From: Fusobacterium sp.
GTDB lineage: Bacteria > Fusobacteriota > Fusobacteriia > Fusobacteriales > Fusobacteriaceae
Length of the DNA: 47,994 nt
Assembly (NCBI RefSeq): GCF_032477075.1
Contig: NZ_JAWDXO010000021.1
Coordinates: 1-47,994 of the forward strand
Reading direction: 5' to 3'
Shown here: positions 16,646-26,006 of the stretch, piece by piece
Position numbering within the stretch: the stretch's first letter is position 1
Layout: each line of letters begins with the position of its first letter
The notes under the pieces: model-generated
Database searches by the model: none
What the model saw: the letters and a program-made list of their open reading frames with translations, nothing else
What the model was told of the DNA's origin: nothing
Program-made: the position numbers and the translations under genes

Positions 16646-18967
16646 ATGAGATATTTTAAAATATATGTAGACAATACCCAGTCTCTTTATACTTATTCAG
16701 ATGAGAATAAAGAATATGAAATTGGAGATAGAGTGGTTGTTTCTTTTAGAAACAGGGATAAATCTGGCTTGATTATAGCTGAAGATAAACCTGAAAATAT
16801 AACATTCAAGGTTCTTCCTATAAAATCACGATTAGAAAATGAGATAAAGTTATCTGAAAATTTCATAAAACTTCTTAGATGGATAAAAACATATTATATG
16901 AGCAGCTATGAACAGGTAATAAATGCTGCTGTCCCTAGTGATTTGAAAGTTAAATATGATTTAATTTATATTCTTTCAGATGTTAAAAGTATTTTTCAAG
17001 ATGAGGCAGAAAAAATTTATTCAGATGATTTTATAGATTTTTTTAAGGAAAGAATGACTGTAACTAAAGCTACACTTAATAAAAAGTTTACAAAAGAGAT
17101 AATAAATAAGATGATTGCAGATACTGTTCTTTTTAATGAAAAAGGAAATGTTAAATTAAACTACGATTTTAATTTTTTATGTTTAAAAAAAGAATTTGAA
17201 AATGTAGTAATGTATTTTCGAAAAAGAGAAGAAGTTCAAAAGAAAAATTTAGAGAATAAATTTCCAAAGGAACTTATAAATAAATTAGTTAAAGAAAAAG
17301 TTTTGATTTTAAAAAAATATATAAGAGAAGATGAAAATCAAAGAGAGCTGCATGAAATATCTGAAGAAGTGGCTGAAAAAAATATAGTACTTAATGAAGA
17401 GCAGGAAAAAGCTAAAGAGATTATAAAAAATGGAGATAATAAGTATTATTTATTAAAAGGAATAACAGGGTCAGGTAAAACGGAAGTATATATTGAACTT
17501 ATAAAAGAAGCATTTAAAAAAGGAAAGGGAAGTATATTTCTTGTTCCTGAAATATCTCTTACTCCACAGATGATAAATAGGTTTAAAAGTGAATTTAGAG
17601 AAAATATAGCTATACTGCACAGCAGACTTACAAATAAGGAAAGGGCAGATGAATGGTATAATATTTATTCTGGAAATAAAAAAATAGTTTTAGGAGTGAG
17701 ATCTGCTATTTTCGCTCCAGTAGAAAATTTGGAATATATAATATTAGATGAGGAACATGAAACTACATATAAACAGGATAGCAATCCTAGATACAATGCT
17801 AAATATGTTGCTATAAAAAGAGCTGAACTTGAAGGGGCAAAATTGATTTTAGGATCAGCAACTCCATCAATAGAAAGTTCTTATTATGCTGAAAGAGGTA
17901 TATATACTTTGGTAACAATGGATTCAAGGTATAATAATTCTATATTGCCAGAAATGGAAATTATAGATATGAAAAAAGAAGAAGATTTATATTTTAGTAA
18001 AAAACTTTTAGATGAGATTAAAATGACTCTTTTAAAAGGAGAACAAGTTATTTTGTTACTTAATAGAAAAGGTTATTCTACATATATTCAATGTAAAGAT
18101 TGTGGACATGTGGAAGAATGCCCACATTGTTCTATTAAAAGCAGTTATTATGCAAGTCAGGGAATTTTAAAATGTAATTATTGTGGTCAGACAAGAAAAT
18201 ATACTGGGCACTGCAGTAAATGTGGAAGTACTAATCTTATCCATAGTGGAAAAGGAGTAGAGAGAGTAGAAGAGGAAATAAAAAAATATTTTGATGTAAG
18301 AATAATAAGAGTAGATTCTGAAAGCTCTAAAAACAGAGACTTTTATGAAAAAATGTATTTTGACTTTTTAGATAAAAAATATGATATAATGATAGGGACT
18401 CAAATGATATCTAAAGGATTACATTTTCCTAATGTAACTTTAGTAGGGGTTATAAATGCCGATACAATTTTGAATTTTCCAGATTTCAGAGCAGGGGAAA
18501 AAACATTTCAGCTTGTAACACAGGTATCTGGAAGAGCAGGAAGAGGGGATAAAAAAGGAAAAGTTGTAGTTCAGACTTATCAACCTGAAAATTATACTTT
18601 TAGAGCAATAGAAAAAAGTGATTATAATAAATTCTATTTAGAGGAAATATCTAATAGAGAATTATTGGAATATCCACCTTTTTCTAAAACTATTAATATA
18701 GGAATATCGTCTAAAAAAGAGAAAGAGCTGGAAATATTTGTCAAAGAATTTTTTAAGGATATAGAAGATGGAAGTGTAGAAATGTATGGTCCAATGAGAA
18801 GTCTTGTATATAGAGTAAAAGATAGATTCAGATATAATATTTTTATAAAAGGAAATAAAAAGAATATAAGCATGTTTAAAAGAAAGCTAAATAAAAAATT
18901 GTCAGAATATAAAAAATTAAATGACTTTAGAATAATTGTTGATGTAGATCCAATAAATTTAATTTAA
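16646..18967 (+). CDS. priA: Primosomal protein N' (replication restart helicase PriA)
   Basis: The 773-residue 3'-to-5' helicase restarts stalled replication forks by loading the primosome. It has the N-terminal 3'BD domain (MRYFKIYVDNTQSLYTY...VVVSFRNR), then the Walker A motif GITGSGKTEVY at about residues 271-281, DEEH at about 367-370, and a zinc-binding insert with paired cysteines CKDCGHVEECPHC, CNYCG and CSKCG between about 483 and 530. The helicase motif GTQMISKGLHFPNVTLV and the QVSGRAGRG region follow. Length is usual. It starts 9 bases after the PBP stop with TAGGAG as RBS. Confidence 0.96.
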   Translation: MRYFKIYVDNTQSLYTYSDENKEYEIGDRVVVSFRNRDKSGLIIAEDKPENITFKVLPIKSRLENEIKLSENFIKLLRWIKTYYMSSYEQVINAAVPSDLKVKYDLIYILSDVKSIFQDEAEKIYSDDFIDFFKERMTVTKATLNKKFTKEIINKMIADTVLFNEKGNVKLNYDFNFLCLKKEFENVVMYFRKREEVQKKNLENKFPKELINKLVKEKVLILKKYIREDENQRELHEISEEVAEKNIVLNEEQEKAKEIIKNGDNKYYLLKGITGSGKTEVYIELIKEAFKKGKGSIFLVPEISLTPQMINRFKSEFRENIAILHSRLTNKERADEWYNIYSGNKKIVLGVRSAIFAPVENLEYIILDEEHETTYKQDSNPRYNAKYVAIKRAELEGAKLILGSATPSIESSYYAERGIYTLVTMDSRYNNSILPEMEIIDMKKEEDLYFSKKLLDEIKMTLLKGEQVILLLNRKGYSTYIQCKDCGHVEECPHCSIKSSYYASQGILKCNYCGQTRKYTGHCSKCGSTNLIHSGKGVERVEEEIKKYFDVRIIRVDSESSKNRDFYEKMYFDFLDKKYDIMIGTQMISKGLHFPNVTLVGVINADTILNFPDFRAGEKTFQLVTQVSGRAGRGDKKGKVVVQTYQPENYTFRAIEKSDYNKFYLEEISNRELLEYPPFSKTINIGISSKKEKELEIFVKEFFKDIEDGSVEMYGPMRSLVYRVKDRFRYNIFIKGNKKNISMFKRKLNKKLSEYKKLNDFRIIVDVDPINLI

Positions 18968-18988
18968 CAATAGAGGTGAGAAGAAAAA

Positions 18989-19507
18989 GTGATATATGAA
19001 ATAAAAAAATATGGTGATCCAGTACTTAGGGAAAAAACTATAGAGGTGGAAACTGTAGATGACAATATAAGAGAAATATTGCAGAATATGGCAGAAACTA
19101 TGTATGATAAAAATGGAGTAGGGCTTGCAGCTCCTCAAATAGGGATTACTAAAAGAATGCTTGTATTAGACTGGACAGGAGAAGGAGAGGAACTTAGAAA
19201 AGTAGTAAATCCTGTAATTACTCCTTTAACTGAAGAAAAAATAGATTGGGAAGAAGGATGCTTGAGTATTCCAGGAATATATAAAAAAGTTGAAAGAATA
19301 GCAAAAATAAAAGTAGATTATTTGAATGAAAAGGGAGAAAAAGTAACTGAGGAATTGGAAGGTTTTCCTGCAATAGTTATGCAGCATGAGTTTGATCATC
19401 TGGAAGCTGTATTGTTTGTAGACAGAATATCTCCTATGGCTAAAAGAATGGTAAATAAAAAATTACAAACACTTAAGAAAGAAACAGCAAAATCGAGTGC
19501 TGAATAA
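18989..19507 (+). CDS. def: Peptide deformylase
   Basis: This 172-residue metalloenzyme removes the formyl group from nascent proteins. All three motifs are intact: GVGLAAPQIG (43-52), EGCLSIP with the metal ligand C91, and QHEFDHLEA with H133, E134 and H137. It starts with GTG at 18989, with GAGGTGAG about 8 bases upstream, and no suitable ATG is near. The short tail after the core is lysine-rich. It sits between priA and a FtsB-like gene. Def beside priA is a common bacterial arrangement, which supports the call. Confidence 0.97.
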   Translation: MIYEIKKYGDPVLREKTIEVETVDDNIREILQNMAETMYDKNGVGLAAPQIGITKRMLVLDWTGEGEELRKVVNPVITPLTEEKIDWEEGCLSIPGIYKKVERIAKIKVDYLNEKGEKVTEELEGFPAIVMQHEFDHLEAVLFVDRISPMAKRMVNKKLQTLKKETAKSSAE

Positions 19508-19518
19508 GGAGCTGCAGT

Positions 19519-19800
19519 ATGGCAGTAGATAAAGGAAAATGGAGTTGTTGGATAATACTTGCAATAGTATTATATGTTTTTGTACCACAAATATATAGGA
19601 GTTACATAAAAGTAAATAAACTTAAAAATGAAAAAAAACAACTTTTAAATAAAATAGAACTGGAGAAAAGTAAAATAGAAGAGTATAATAAACGTATTGA
19701 GGAACTTAAAGATGAATTTTATAGAGAAAAAATTTCTCGGGATGAGCTGCAAATGATCAAAGAGGGAGAAGAAATCTATAGATTAATCAACAAAAAATAG
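19519..19800 (+). CDS. Septum formation initiator family protein (FtsB/DivIC-like)
   Basis: The 93-residue protein has one N-terminal transmembrane helix at about residues 9-25. A coiled coil follows, rich in lysine and glutamate (about 33-72), and a C-terminal segment REKISRDELQMIKEGEEIYRLI resembles the FtsB/DivIC end domain. These bitopic proteins join FtsL and FtsQ in the divisome. It lies 11 bases after def and 8 bases before glpX, in an operon that also holds a cell-wall transpeptidase, which fits a division role. Sequence is too short and divergent to separate FtsB, DivIC and FtsL. Confidence 0.75.
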   Translation: MAVDKGKWSCWIILAIVLYVFVPQIYRSYIKVNKLKNEKKQLLNKIELEKSKIEEYNKRIEELKDEFYREKISRDELQMIKEGEEIYRLINKK

Positions 19801-19808
19801 GAGGAGAG

Positions 19809-20858
19809 ATGAAAAGAGAATTAGCACTGGAATTCGCCAGAGTGACAGAAGCAGCAGCTTTAGCAGCTTACAAATGGGTAGGAAGAGGCAATAAAGAAGC
19901 CGCTGATCAAGCAGCAGTAGATGCAATGAGGACTATGCTGAATAGAATAGCTATTGATGGAGAAATAGTTATAGGAGAAGGAGAAATTGATGAAGCTCCT
20001 ATGCTTTATATAGGTGAAAAGGTTGGCAGAGTTTATCATAAATATGAAGAAGAAGGGGAACCTGAAGATGATTATTGTTCACCAGTAGATATAGCTGTAG
20101 ACCCTGTAGAAGGAACAAGAATGACTGCTCAAGGGCAGGCCAATGCTATAACTGTTCTGGCTGTTGCAAATAAAGGAAGTTTCTTGAAAGCTCCAGATAT
20201 GTATATGGAAAAATTGATAGTTGGACCTGAGGCAAAGGGATCAATAGATTTAAATAAACCTTTAATGGAAAATATCCACAGTGTGGCAAAAGTTTTAAAT
20301 AAAGAATTGAATGAACTTATGATAGTAGTTCTTGACAAGCCAAGACATACTCAAATCATAAAAGATCTCCAAAAACTTGGTATAAAGGTTTATGCTCTTC
20401 CAGATGGAGATGTAGCTGGGTCTATTTTAACTTGTATAGTTGACTCAGATGTAGATATGTTATATGGTATAGGAGGAGCTCCAGAAGGAGTTATTTCTGC
20501 TGCTGTAATAAGAGCTTTAGGTGGAGATATGCAAGCAAGATTAAAATTAAGAAGTGAAGTAAAGGGTGTAACTCTTGAAAATGATAAAATATCTAATTTT
20601 GAAAAGAATAGATGTGAAAGTATGGGACTTGTTGTTGGAGAAGTTCTTACAATGAATGACCTTGTAAAAGATGATGAAGTTGTATTTTCAGCAACTGGAA
20701 TAACTAGTGGAGATCTTTTAGAAGGAATTAAAAGAAAGGGAAGCATAGCTAGAACACAAACTCTTGTAGTAAGAGGAAGAAGTAAAACTGTAAGATATAT
20801 AAATTCTGTGCACAACTTAGATTTTAAAGATGATAAAATAACTCATTTAGTAAAATAA
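19809..20858 (+). CDS. glpX: Fructose-1,6-bisphosphatase class II
   Basis: This 349-residue enzyme removes the 1-phosphate of fructose-1,6-bisphosphate in gluconeogenesis. The class II signs are visible: ALEFARVTEAAALAAYKWVGRG at the N terminus, VIGEGEIDEAPMLYIGEKVG around 54-73, the metal/phosphate motif DIAVDPVEGTRMTAQGQ around 96-112, and GIGGAPEGVISAAVIRALGGDMQARL. It has a strong RBS (AGGAGGAG) 8 bases after the preceding gene and a terminator right after it. The position at the end of a wall, replication and translation operon looks like simple co-transcription rather than pathway linkage. Confidence 0.96.
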   Translation: MKRELALEFARVTEAAALAAYKWVGRGNKEAADQAAVDAMRTMLNRIAIDGEIVIGEGEIDEAPMLYIGEKVGRVYHKYEEEGEPEDDYCSPVDIAVDPVEGTRMTAQGQANAITVLAVANKGSFLKAPDMYMEKLIVGPEAKGSIDLNKPLMENIHSVAKVLNKELNELMIVVLDKPRHTQIIKDLQKLGIKVYALPDGDVAGSILTCIVDSDVDMLYGIGGAPEGVISAAVIRALGGDMQARLKLRSEVKGVTLENDKISNFEKNRCESMGLVVGEVLTMNDLVKDDEVVFSATGITSGDLLEGIKRKGSIARTQTLVVRGRSKTVRYINSVHNLDFKDDKITHLVK

Positions 20859-20867
20859 TAAAGATAT

Positions 20868-20903
20868 AAAAACTGTTCCTAGTGAAAGGGGCAGTTTTTT
20901 TTT
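20868..20903 (+). terminator. Rho-independent terminator after glpX
   Basis: AAAACTGTTCCT pairs with AAGGGGCAGTTTT, allowing G-U pairs, and a run of nine T follows. It ends the PBP-to-glpX operon. Confidence 0.85.
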
Positions 20904-21303
20904 GCAAAAATGAAAAATTTGAAAAAAGTTTAAAAATAGCAGAAACCTTTAAAATAAAAGCATAAGAACATAAAAATTAAATTATATATAATTAAAAAAT
21001 CAACTCATTTTTACTAATAGTTTAAGAAAAATTAGGAAAATAATTTCTTTGAATTAAGTAAAGAAGCAACTTCAAAAGAAATACAGGTTGTTATATAACG
21101 GTTTTGTTTTGAAACGGTTGTAAATATTCTGTTTTTATACTAAACTTATATCAAGAAAGAGATGATAGGGACAAATAAAAATATATTATATCATAAACTT
21201 TCTGAATGTTACTGGTAGAATAGATCATAATTAAAAAAAATCTATTTTTTTCTTAGCAAAAAAGAAAAATAACTATAGAGTAAAAAAATCAGGAGGTGTA
21301 TTG
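20904..21303. other. Intergenic leader region before AGCS symporter
   Basis: About 400 bases hold no plausible gene. The left 180 bases are featureless AT-rich DNA. The middle holds the regulatory elements annotated at 21090-21141, and a roughly 160-base untranslated leader follows. Within the leader, TCTATTTTTTTCTT near 21240 can pair weakly with AAGAAAAATA near 21262. No known riboswitch is recognised. Confidence 0.5.
21090..21141 (+). promoter_or_regulatory. Candidate activator-dependent promoter of the symporter-tpl operon
   Basis: GTTATATAAC at 21090-21099 is a perfect palindrome. AACGGTT occurs at 21097-21103 and again at 21113-21119, 16 bases apart. TATACT at 21136-21141 is a good -10, and 17 bases upstream the second AACGGTT lies where the -35 should be, with no consensus -35. 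That is the layout of an activator-dependent promoter. A MocR or other amino-acid regulator could bind here, which is inference. Confidence 0.45.
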
Positions 21304-22851
21304 ATGTTTGAAAGTTTAATTGGCTCGCTTAAGAATATGGTACTTTCAGTAAATGGATTGTTGTGGGGTAAACTCATAACAGTAAATGTTGGAGAAACTA
21401 TAGTTGAATTAAGTCTTTTGGTAGTAATACTTATACCAATAGGAATATACTTTACATTAAAAACCAAGTTTCTTCCATTTAGATTATTTCCAGAAATGGT
21501 AAAGTGTATATTGGAACCTAAAAGTTCTACTAATAAAGATTCAATATCTGGACTGCAAGCTTTGTTCATAGCCACAGCTTCAAGAGTAGGAATGGGAAAT
21601 CTGGCAGGAGTGGTAGCAGCAATTTCTTTTGGAGGACCTGGAGCAATATTCTGGATGTGGTTGGCAGCATTGATAGGAGCTTCAAGTGCATTTATAGAAT
21701 CTACACTGGCTCAGATATATAAGGAAAAAGATCCGCTATATGGAGGATTCAGAGGTGGTCCTGCTTATTTTATGGATAGAATGAGAATAATAACTTGGGT
21801 AAAAGAAGAGGATGAGTATATTAATGATATTAAAGGAACTTCTAAATATACATCTATTGATGGTAAAAAATATTACACTAGAGGGACTAGATTCAGACTT
21901 TTAGGAGTATTATTTGCACTTTCTGGATTACTTTGCTGGGCAGGAATAAGCCAGGTTATTGCAAATTCAGTAAGCCAATCTTTTGCAAATGCGTTTAACT
22001 TTCCACCAATGTATACAACAATAGCTTTAGTAGTTATATCAGGAATTGTGTTATTCAAAAATGCTGGAATAGTAGATGTTCTTAATAAAGTAGTTCCAGC
22101 AATGGCTATATTGTATTTCTCAGTAACATTGTTCATAATAATAAAGAATATAGGTCTTCTGCCTCAAATGTTAGAAAATATATTTGTACAGGCTTTTGGG
22201 TTCAGACAGGCAGTAGCTGGAGGTTTTGGTGCTATATTGATGCAGGGAGTGAAAAGAGGATTGTTTTCTAATGAAGCAGGATCGGGATCAGCTCCATGTG
22301 CAGCAGCAGCAGCAGATGTAACTCATCCTGTAAAGCAAGGATTAATACAGGCTTTAGGAGTATTTATAGATACATTGATGATATGCAGCTGTTCAGCTTT
22401 CATAATGCTTCTTGCACCTGAAAGTGTAACTAAAGGATTAATGGGAATGGATCTTTTACAGGCAGCAATGAATCATCATATAGGACAGGCAGGAGTAATA
22501 TTTATAGCAGTAATACTTTTCTTATTCAGTTTCAGTACTTTCCTCGGAATAATGTTCTATGCAAGAGGAAATGTAGCCTATGTCTTTGGAGATAATTGGA
22601 AATCACAAAATATATATAAAATATTTGCTCTGGGAATGCTTTTTGCAGGAGGGCTTGCACAATATACATTTGTGTGGGAATTAGGAGATTTAGGAGTAGG
22701 ACTTATGACAGTCTTTAATATGATGGCAATAATACCATTATCAGGACAGGCAATAGAATCATTAAGAGATTATGAACTTAACTTTATGAAGAAAAAAGAT
22801 GTAAAGACAGAGATAAAGGAAGAAACAGTAGAGGTACAGGAAATAATTTAA
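21304..22851 (+). CDS. Sodium:alanine/glycine symporter family (AGCS) transporter
   Basis: This 515-residue inner-membrane protein with about ten to eleven helices belongs to AGCS. It has the family segments SRVGMGNLAGVVAAISFGGPGAIFWMW near residues 95-122, GGPAYFMDR, and GLFSNEAGSGSAPCAAAAADVTHPVKQG. It imports small amino acids with sodium. ATG at 21304 has AGGAGG at 21291-21296 with 7-base spacing. TTG at 21301 is the alternative. Tyrosine phenol-lyase follows after 63 bases with no terminator between, so the transporter may supply tyrosine or another substrate, or take up alanine or serine for the same enzyme's side reactions. The substrate cannot be read from sequence. Confidence 0.9.
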   Translation: MFESLIGSLKNMVLSVNGLLWGKLITVNVGETIVELSLLVVILIPIGIYFTLKTKFLPFRLFPEMVKCILEPKSSTNKDSISGLQALFIATASRVGMGNLAGVVAAISFGGPGAIFWMWLAALIGASSAFIESTLAQIYKEKDPLYGGFRGGPAYFMDRMRIITWVKEEDEYINDIKGTSKYTSIDGKKYYTRGTRFRLLGVLFALSGLLCWAGISQVIANSVSQSFANAFNFPPMYTTIALVVISGIVLFKNAGIVDVLNKVVPAMAILYFSVTLFIIIKNIGLLPQMLENIFVQAFGFRQAVAGGFGAILMQGVKRGLFSNEAGSGSAPCAAAAADVTHPVKQGLIQALGVFIDTLMICSCSAFIMLLAPESVTKGLMGMDLLQAAMNHHIGQAGVIFIAVILFLFSFSTFLGIMFYARGNVAYVFGDNWKSQNIYKIFALGMLFAGGLAQYTFVWELGDLGVGLMTVFNMMAIIPLSGQAIESLRDYELNFMKKKDVKTEIKEETVEVQEII

Positions 22852-22914
22852 GATATAAGAAATAGTTTATAAACATAAAATAAAATATCATATATCAAAT
22901 AAGGAGGAAAAATT

Positions 22915-24318
22915 ATGGAGAAAAGAAAATTTATGCCAGAACCTTTTAAAATCAAAATGGTAGAACATATGGGAACTTTGGATAAGGAAGCTAGAAAGGT
23001 AGCAATAAAAGAAGCAGGGTATAATACTTTCTTATTAAAATCAGAAGAATGTTATATTGATCTTTTAACAGACTCAGGAACTAATGCAATGAGTGATAGA
23101 CAATGGGCTGGACTTATGCTTGGAGATGAAGCATATGCTGGAAGCAGAAACTTCTATCATTTACAGGAAGTAGTGAGAGAATATTTTGGTTTTAAATATT
23201 TAGTTCCTACACATCAAGGTAGAGGAGCAGAAAATATCCTTTCATCTCTTACAATAAAACCAGGAGATTATGTACCAGGGAATATGTATTTTACAACTAC
23301 AAGATTCCATCAAGAGAGAAATGGGGCTACTTTTAGAGATGTTATTATAGATGAAGCACATGATCCAACAGCTGATCTTCCGTTTAAAGGAAATATAGAT
23401 CTAAAAAAATTCCAAGCATTAATAGATGAAGTTGGAGCAGATAAAATACCATATATATGTCTTGCTGTAACAGTAAATCTAGCTGGAGGGCAGCCAGTAT
23501 CAATGGGAAATATAAAAGCTGTATCTGAGTTAGCACATAAAAATGGAATAATGGTAATGTTTGATGCAACAAGATGTGTTGAGAATGCTTATTTCATAAA
23601 AGAAAGAGAAGAAGGATATCAAGATAAAACTATAAAAGAAATAGTTCATGAAATGTTTTCATATGGAGATGGATGTACAATGTCTGGTAAGAAGGACTGT
23701 ATTACCAATATAGGTGGATTCCTATGTATGAATGACCATGATCTATATGTAAGAGCAACAGGAATGGTAGTTCAATTTGAAGGAATGCCATCATATGGTG
23801 GACTTGCAGGAAGAGATATGGAAGCTATGGCAATAGGTATAACAGAATCAGTTCAGTATGAATATATAAGCTATAGAGTAAATCAGATCAGATATCTTGG
23901 AGAGAAATTAGAAGCAGCAGGAGTACCAATGGTAAAACCATTTGGAGGACATGCAATATTCGTAGATGCAAGAGCATTTTTAGATCACTTAACACAGGAT
24001 GAATTTCCAGCACAATCATTGGCAGCAGCGCTGTATGAAACATCGGGAGTAAGAACAATGGAAAGAGGAATTATATCAGCAGGAAGAGATGTAGTGACGG
24101 GGAAAGATCATCATCCAAAATTAGAAACAATAAGACTAACAATACCAAGAAGAGTATATACATATGCACATTTGGATTTTGTAGCAGATGCAGTAATAGA
24201 TTTATATAACAGAAGAAAAGATATAAGTGGGTTGAAATGGGATTATGAACCAAAAGTACTGAGATTCTTTACAGGAACATTTAAAACTATCAATTCAGAA
24301 TTGATAAAAGGATATTAA
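22915..24318 (+). CDS. tpl: Tyrosine phenol-lyase
   Basis: This 467-residue PLP enzyme splits L-tyrosine to phenol, pyruvate and ammonia, feeding amino-acid fermentation. It matches the Citrobacter enzyme closely by eye, with a constant offset of three residues. The PLP lysine is K260 (TMSGKKD). The phenol-recognition residues T127, R384 (RTMERG) and F451-F452 are all present. Tryptophanase lacks the equivalent arginine, so TPL is favoured over TnaA. Start ATG has AAGGAGG upstream. The operon partner is the AGCS transporter, and a perfect bidirectional terminator follows. Expression is probably substrate-induced, given the regulatory region before the transporter. Confidence 0.93.
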   Translation: MEKRKFMPEPFKIKMVEHMGTLDKEARKVAIKEAGYNTFLLKSEECYIDLLTDSGTNAMSDRQWAGLMLGDEAYAGSRNFYHLQEVVREYFGFKYLVPTHQGRGAENILSSLTIKPGDYVPGNMYFTTTRFHQERNGATFRDVIIDEAHDPTADLPFKGNIDLKKFQALIDEVGADKIPYICLAVTVNLAGGQPVSMGNIKAVSELAHKNGIMVMFDATRCVENAYFIKEREEGYQDKTIKEIVHEMFSYGDGCTMSGKKDCITNIGGFLCMNDHDLYVRATGMVVQFEGMPSYGGLAGRDMEAMAIGITESVQYEYISYRVNQIRYLGEKLEAAGVPMVKPFGGHAIFVDARAFLDHLTQDEFPAQSLAAALYETSGVRTMERGIISAGRDVVTGKDHHPKLETIRLTIPRRVYTYAHLDFVADAVIDLYNRRKDISGLKWDYEPKVLRFFTGTFKTINSELIKGY

Positions 24319-24343
24319 GATAACCCTATATTAAGGTAAAAAT

Positions 24344-24371
24344 AAAGAGAGAGCTATCATGCTCTCTCTTT
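24344..24371. terminator. Perfect bidirectional terminator
   Basis: AAAGAGAGAGC at 24344-24354 pairs fully with GCTCTCTCTTT at 24361-24371 across a 6-base loop. It serves tpl on the plus strand and the MocR gene, whose stop is at 24377, on the minus strand. Confidence 0.85.
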
Positions 24372-24376
24372 AGTAT

Positions 24377-25777
24377 TTAAAAATCACAATGAATTAAAAT
24401 ATCTTTCATAATTTTTACACCCTCTTCTAATTCTTCCAGAGAAGGAGAAATAAAACTTAATCTTATTTTGCCAGAAGAACGTTTATCATGATAAAAAATA
24501 TTTCCTGGAAGAATAGAAACACCTCTTAATTTGCATTTGTGATAAAATTTTTCTTCATTTATATAATCAGCTAATTGTATCCAGACAAAAAATCCACCTT
24601 TAGATTTATTTAATATTGTTATATGTGGGACTTCAGATAATAGTTCAAGAATTCTGCGATGTTTAGCTTTAAATATTTTTTTTAAATTTTTTACATGATT
24701 ATCAAGATATTTATCATCTATAAAATATTCTAATACTTTTTGATTCAAACCAGAAGTACTATGATCTAGGCTGTATTTAGTCAAAATAGCTTTCTGCATA
24801 ATTGCAGGAGGCAGAATCATATATGCAAGACCAATGGCAGGCATAAGAAGTTTCGAATAAGTTTTGATATAAATAACTTTTTCATTGCCAGTCTGATCCA
24901 ATACTTTTAATGGCTCAACTCTTTTGGTATAGTAAAATTCAGAAAAACAATCATCTTCAATAATATAAAAATTGTATTCATGAGCAAGTTTTAAAATTTT
25001 TTTCTTTTTTTCTTCTGACCAGCTTATACCAGTAGGATTCTGAAAGTTAGTCATTATATATACAAAGTGAATTCTTTCTTTTTTTAAAATTTTTTCAAAT
25101 TCTACTAAATTCCAACCATCATTTTTTAAATCAAAAGTTTTTATATTGCACATATCTTTTAATAGATTTAGTGCATTAGGATATGTAGGGCTGGAGATAG
25201 CAACAGTTTTTAAAGATGAACCACTAAAGGTTTTTAATAGTATAACCAGAGATTGCTGAGTTCCTGATGTAATTATTATATTATCTTTGTTAACAAAGAT
25301 ATCTCTTTCTTCTAAATGATCTGCTAAAAGTATACGAAGGCTTTCTAAACCTTGTACATCTTGATATCCTAATAGTGATGAACCATAATTTTTCAGAGCT
25401 TTATCTATTAATTTTTGATATATTTTATCTGGAAAATAATCATTTGGAGGGCTTCCATTGGAAAAATTTATTTCTTCTGTATTAGTTTGTCCGAAATGAA
25501 AACTTTCCATTATAGGAACTAATTCTTCACGAATAGAAAGATTTGAGTGTTCTTTTATAAAGAATCCCTTTCCTTTTTCAGAAAAGATATATCCATCTCT
25601 TTCTAACATTTTAAATACTTTTAAAACTGTATTAATATTTGTATTATATTTTATTCCAATTTGTCTGATAGAATAAAATTTGGAGTTGGGAGCGTTTTTC
25701 TTTATTATTTCTGCTTTAAGAATTTCATATAACTTTATATAATAACTTATATCAACATTGTTAGTATTTTTAGCCAT
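24377..25777 (-). CDS. MocR-family transcriptional regulator (GntR HTH plus aminotransferase domain)
   Basis: This 466-residue protein has a GntR winged helix at residues 9-75 (YSIRQIGIKYNTNINTVLKVFKMLERDGY) joined to a fold-type I aminotransferase domain from about 100 onward. The PLP lysine K309 is present (KTYSKLLMP), with NPTG at 247-250 and EDD at 274-276 as further cofactor contacts. MocR proteins sense PLP-bound metabolites or amino acids and regulate vitamin B6 or amino-acid genes. It converges on tpl, so it is not a divergent neighbour in the usual MocR layout, but both could still be linked. The gene starts AAGGGAGAGATAG-ATG in its own direction. An enzyme-only role (2-aminoadipate transaminase) is the alternative. 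Confidence 0.88.
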   Translation of the reverse strand: MAKNTNNVDISYYIKLYEILKAEIIKKNAPNSKFYSIRQIGIKYNTNINTVLKVFKMLERDGYIFSEKGKGFFIKEHSNLSIREELVPIMESFHFGQTNTEEINFSNGSPPNDYFPDKIYQKLIDKALKNYGSSLLGYQDVQGLESLRILLADHLEERDIFVNKDNIIITSGTQQSLVILLKTFSGSSLKTVAISSPTYPNALNLLKDMCNIKTFDLKNDGWNLVEFEKILKKERIHFVYIMTNFQNPTGISWSEEKKKKILKLAHEYNFYIIEDDCFSEFYYTKRVEPLKVLDQTGNEKVIYIKTYSKLLMPAIGLAYMILPPAIMQKAILTKYSLDHSTSGLNQKVLEYFIDDKYLDNHVKNLKKIFKAKHRRILELLSEVPHITILNKSKGGFFVWIQLADYINEEKFYHKCKLRGVSILPGNIFYHDKRSSGKIRLSFISPSLEELEEGVKIMKDILIHCDF

Positions 25778-25892
25778 CTATCTCTCCCTTTAGTCAAAAT
25801 ATAGAATGCTGAATAAAAACCAAAAATAAACTCTCATAATAAATTATATGATTTTTTTTATAAAAAAGCAATGGAATATAATTGAAAAATAG

Positions 25893-25928
25893 TAATAAAG
25901 ATAATAAAGATAATAAAGATAATAAAGA
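25893..25928. repeat. Four tandem copies of 9-base TAATAAAGA
   Basis: TAATAAAGA is repeated exactly four times, at 25893, 25902, 25911 and 25920. It lies between the divergent MocR gene and the gene at 26007, 40 bases upstream of an extended -10. Copy number could vary by slippage and alter upstream promoter spacing. Confidence 0.9.
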
Positions 25929-25964
25929 GAAATCTATATTTACAGTATAAAAATGATTGATTTG

Positions 25965-25973
25965 TGGTATAAT
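25965..25973 (+). promoter_or_regulatory. Extended -10 promoter
   Basis: TGGTATAAT at 25965-25973 is a consensus extended -10, 33 bases before the coding start at 26007. No clear -35 is present. Confidence 0.6.
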
Positions 25974-26006
25974 AAAGGAAATTAAATATAAAGGAGAGAA
26001 TGCTAG

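Noticed and set aside
20904..21303. Riboswitch in the leader of the AGCS gene
   Set aside because: The leader is long, but no conserved glycine, lysine or T-box core could be recognised. Only weak A/T stems are present.
22915..24318. Annotation as tryptophanase
   Set aside because: The phenol-contacting arginine (R384), T127 and F451-F452 match tyrosine phenol-lyase, so TPL is the better call.
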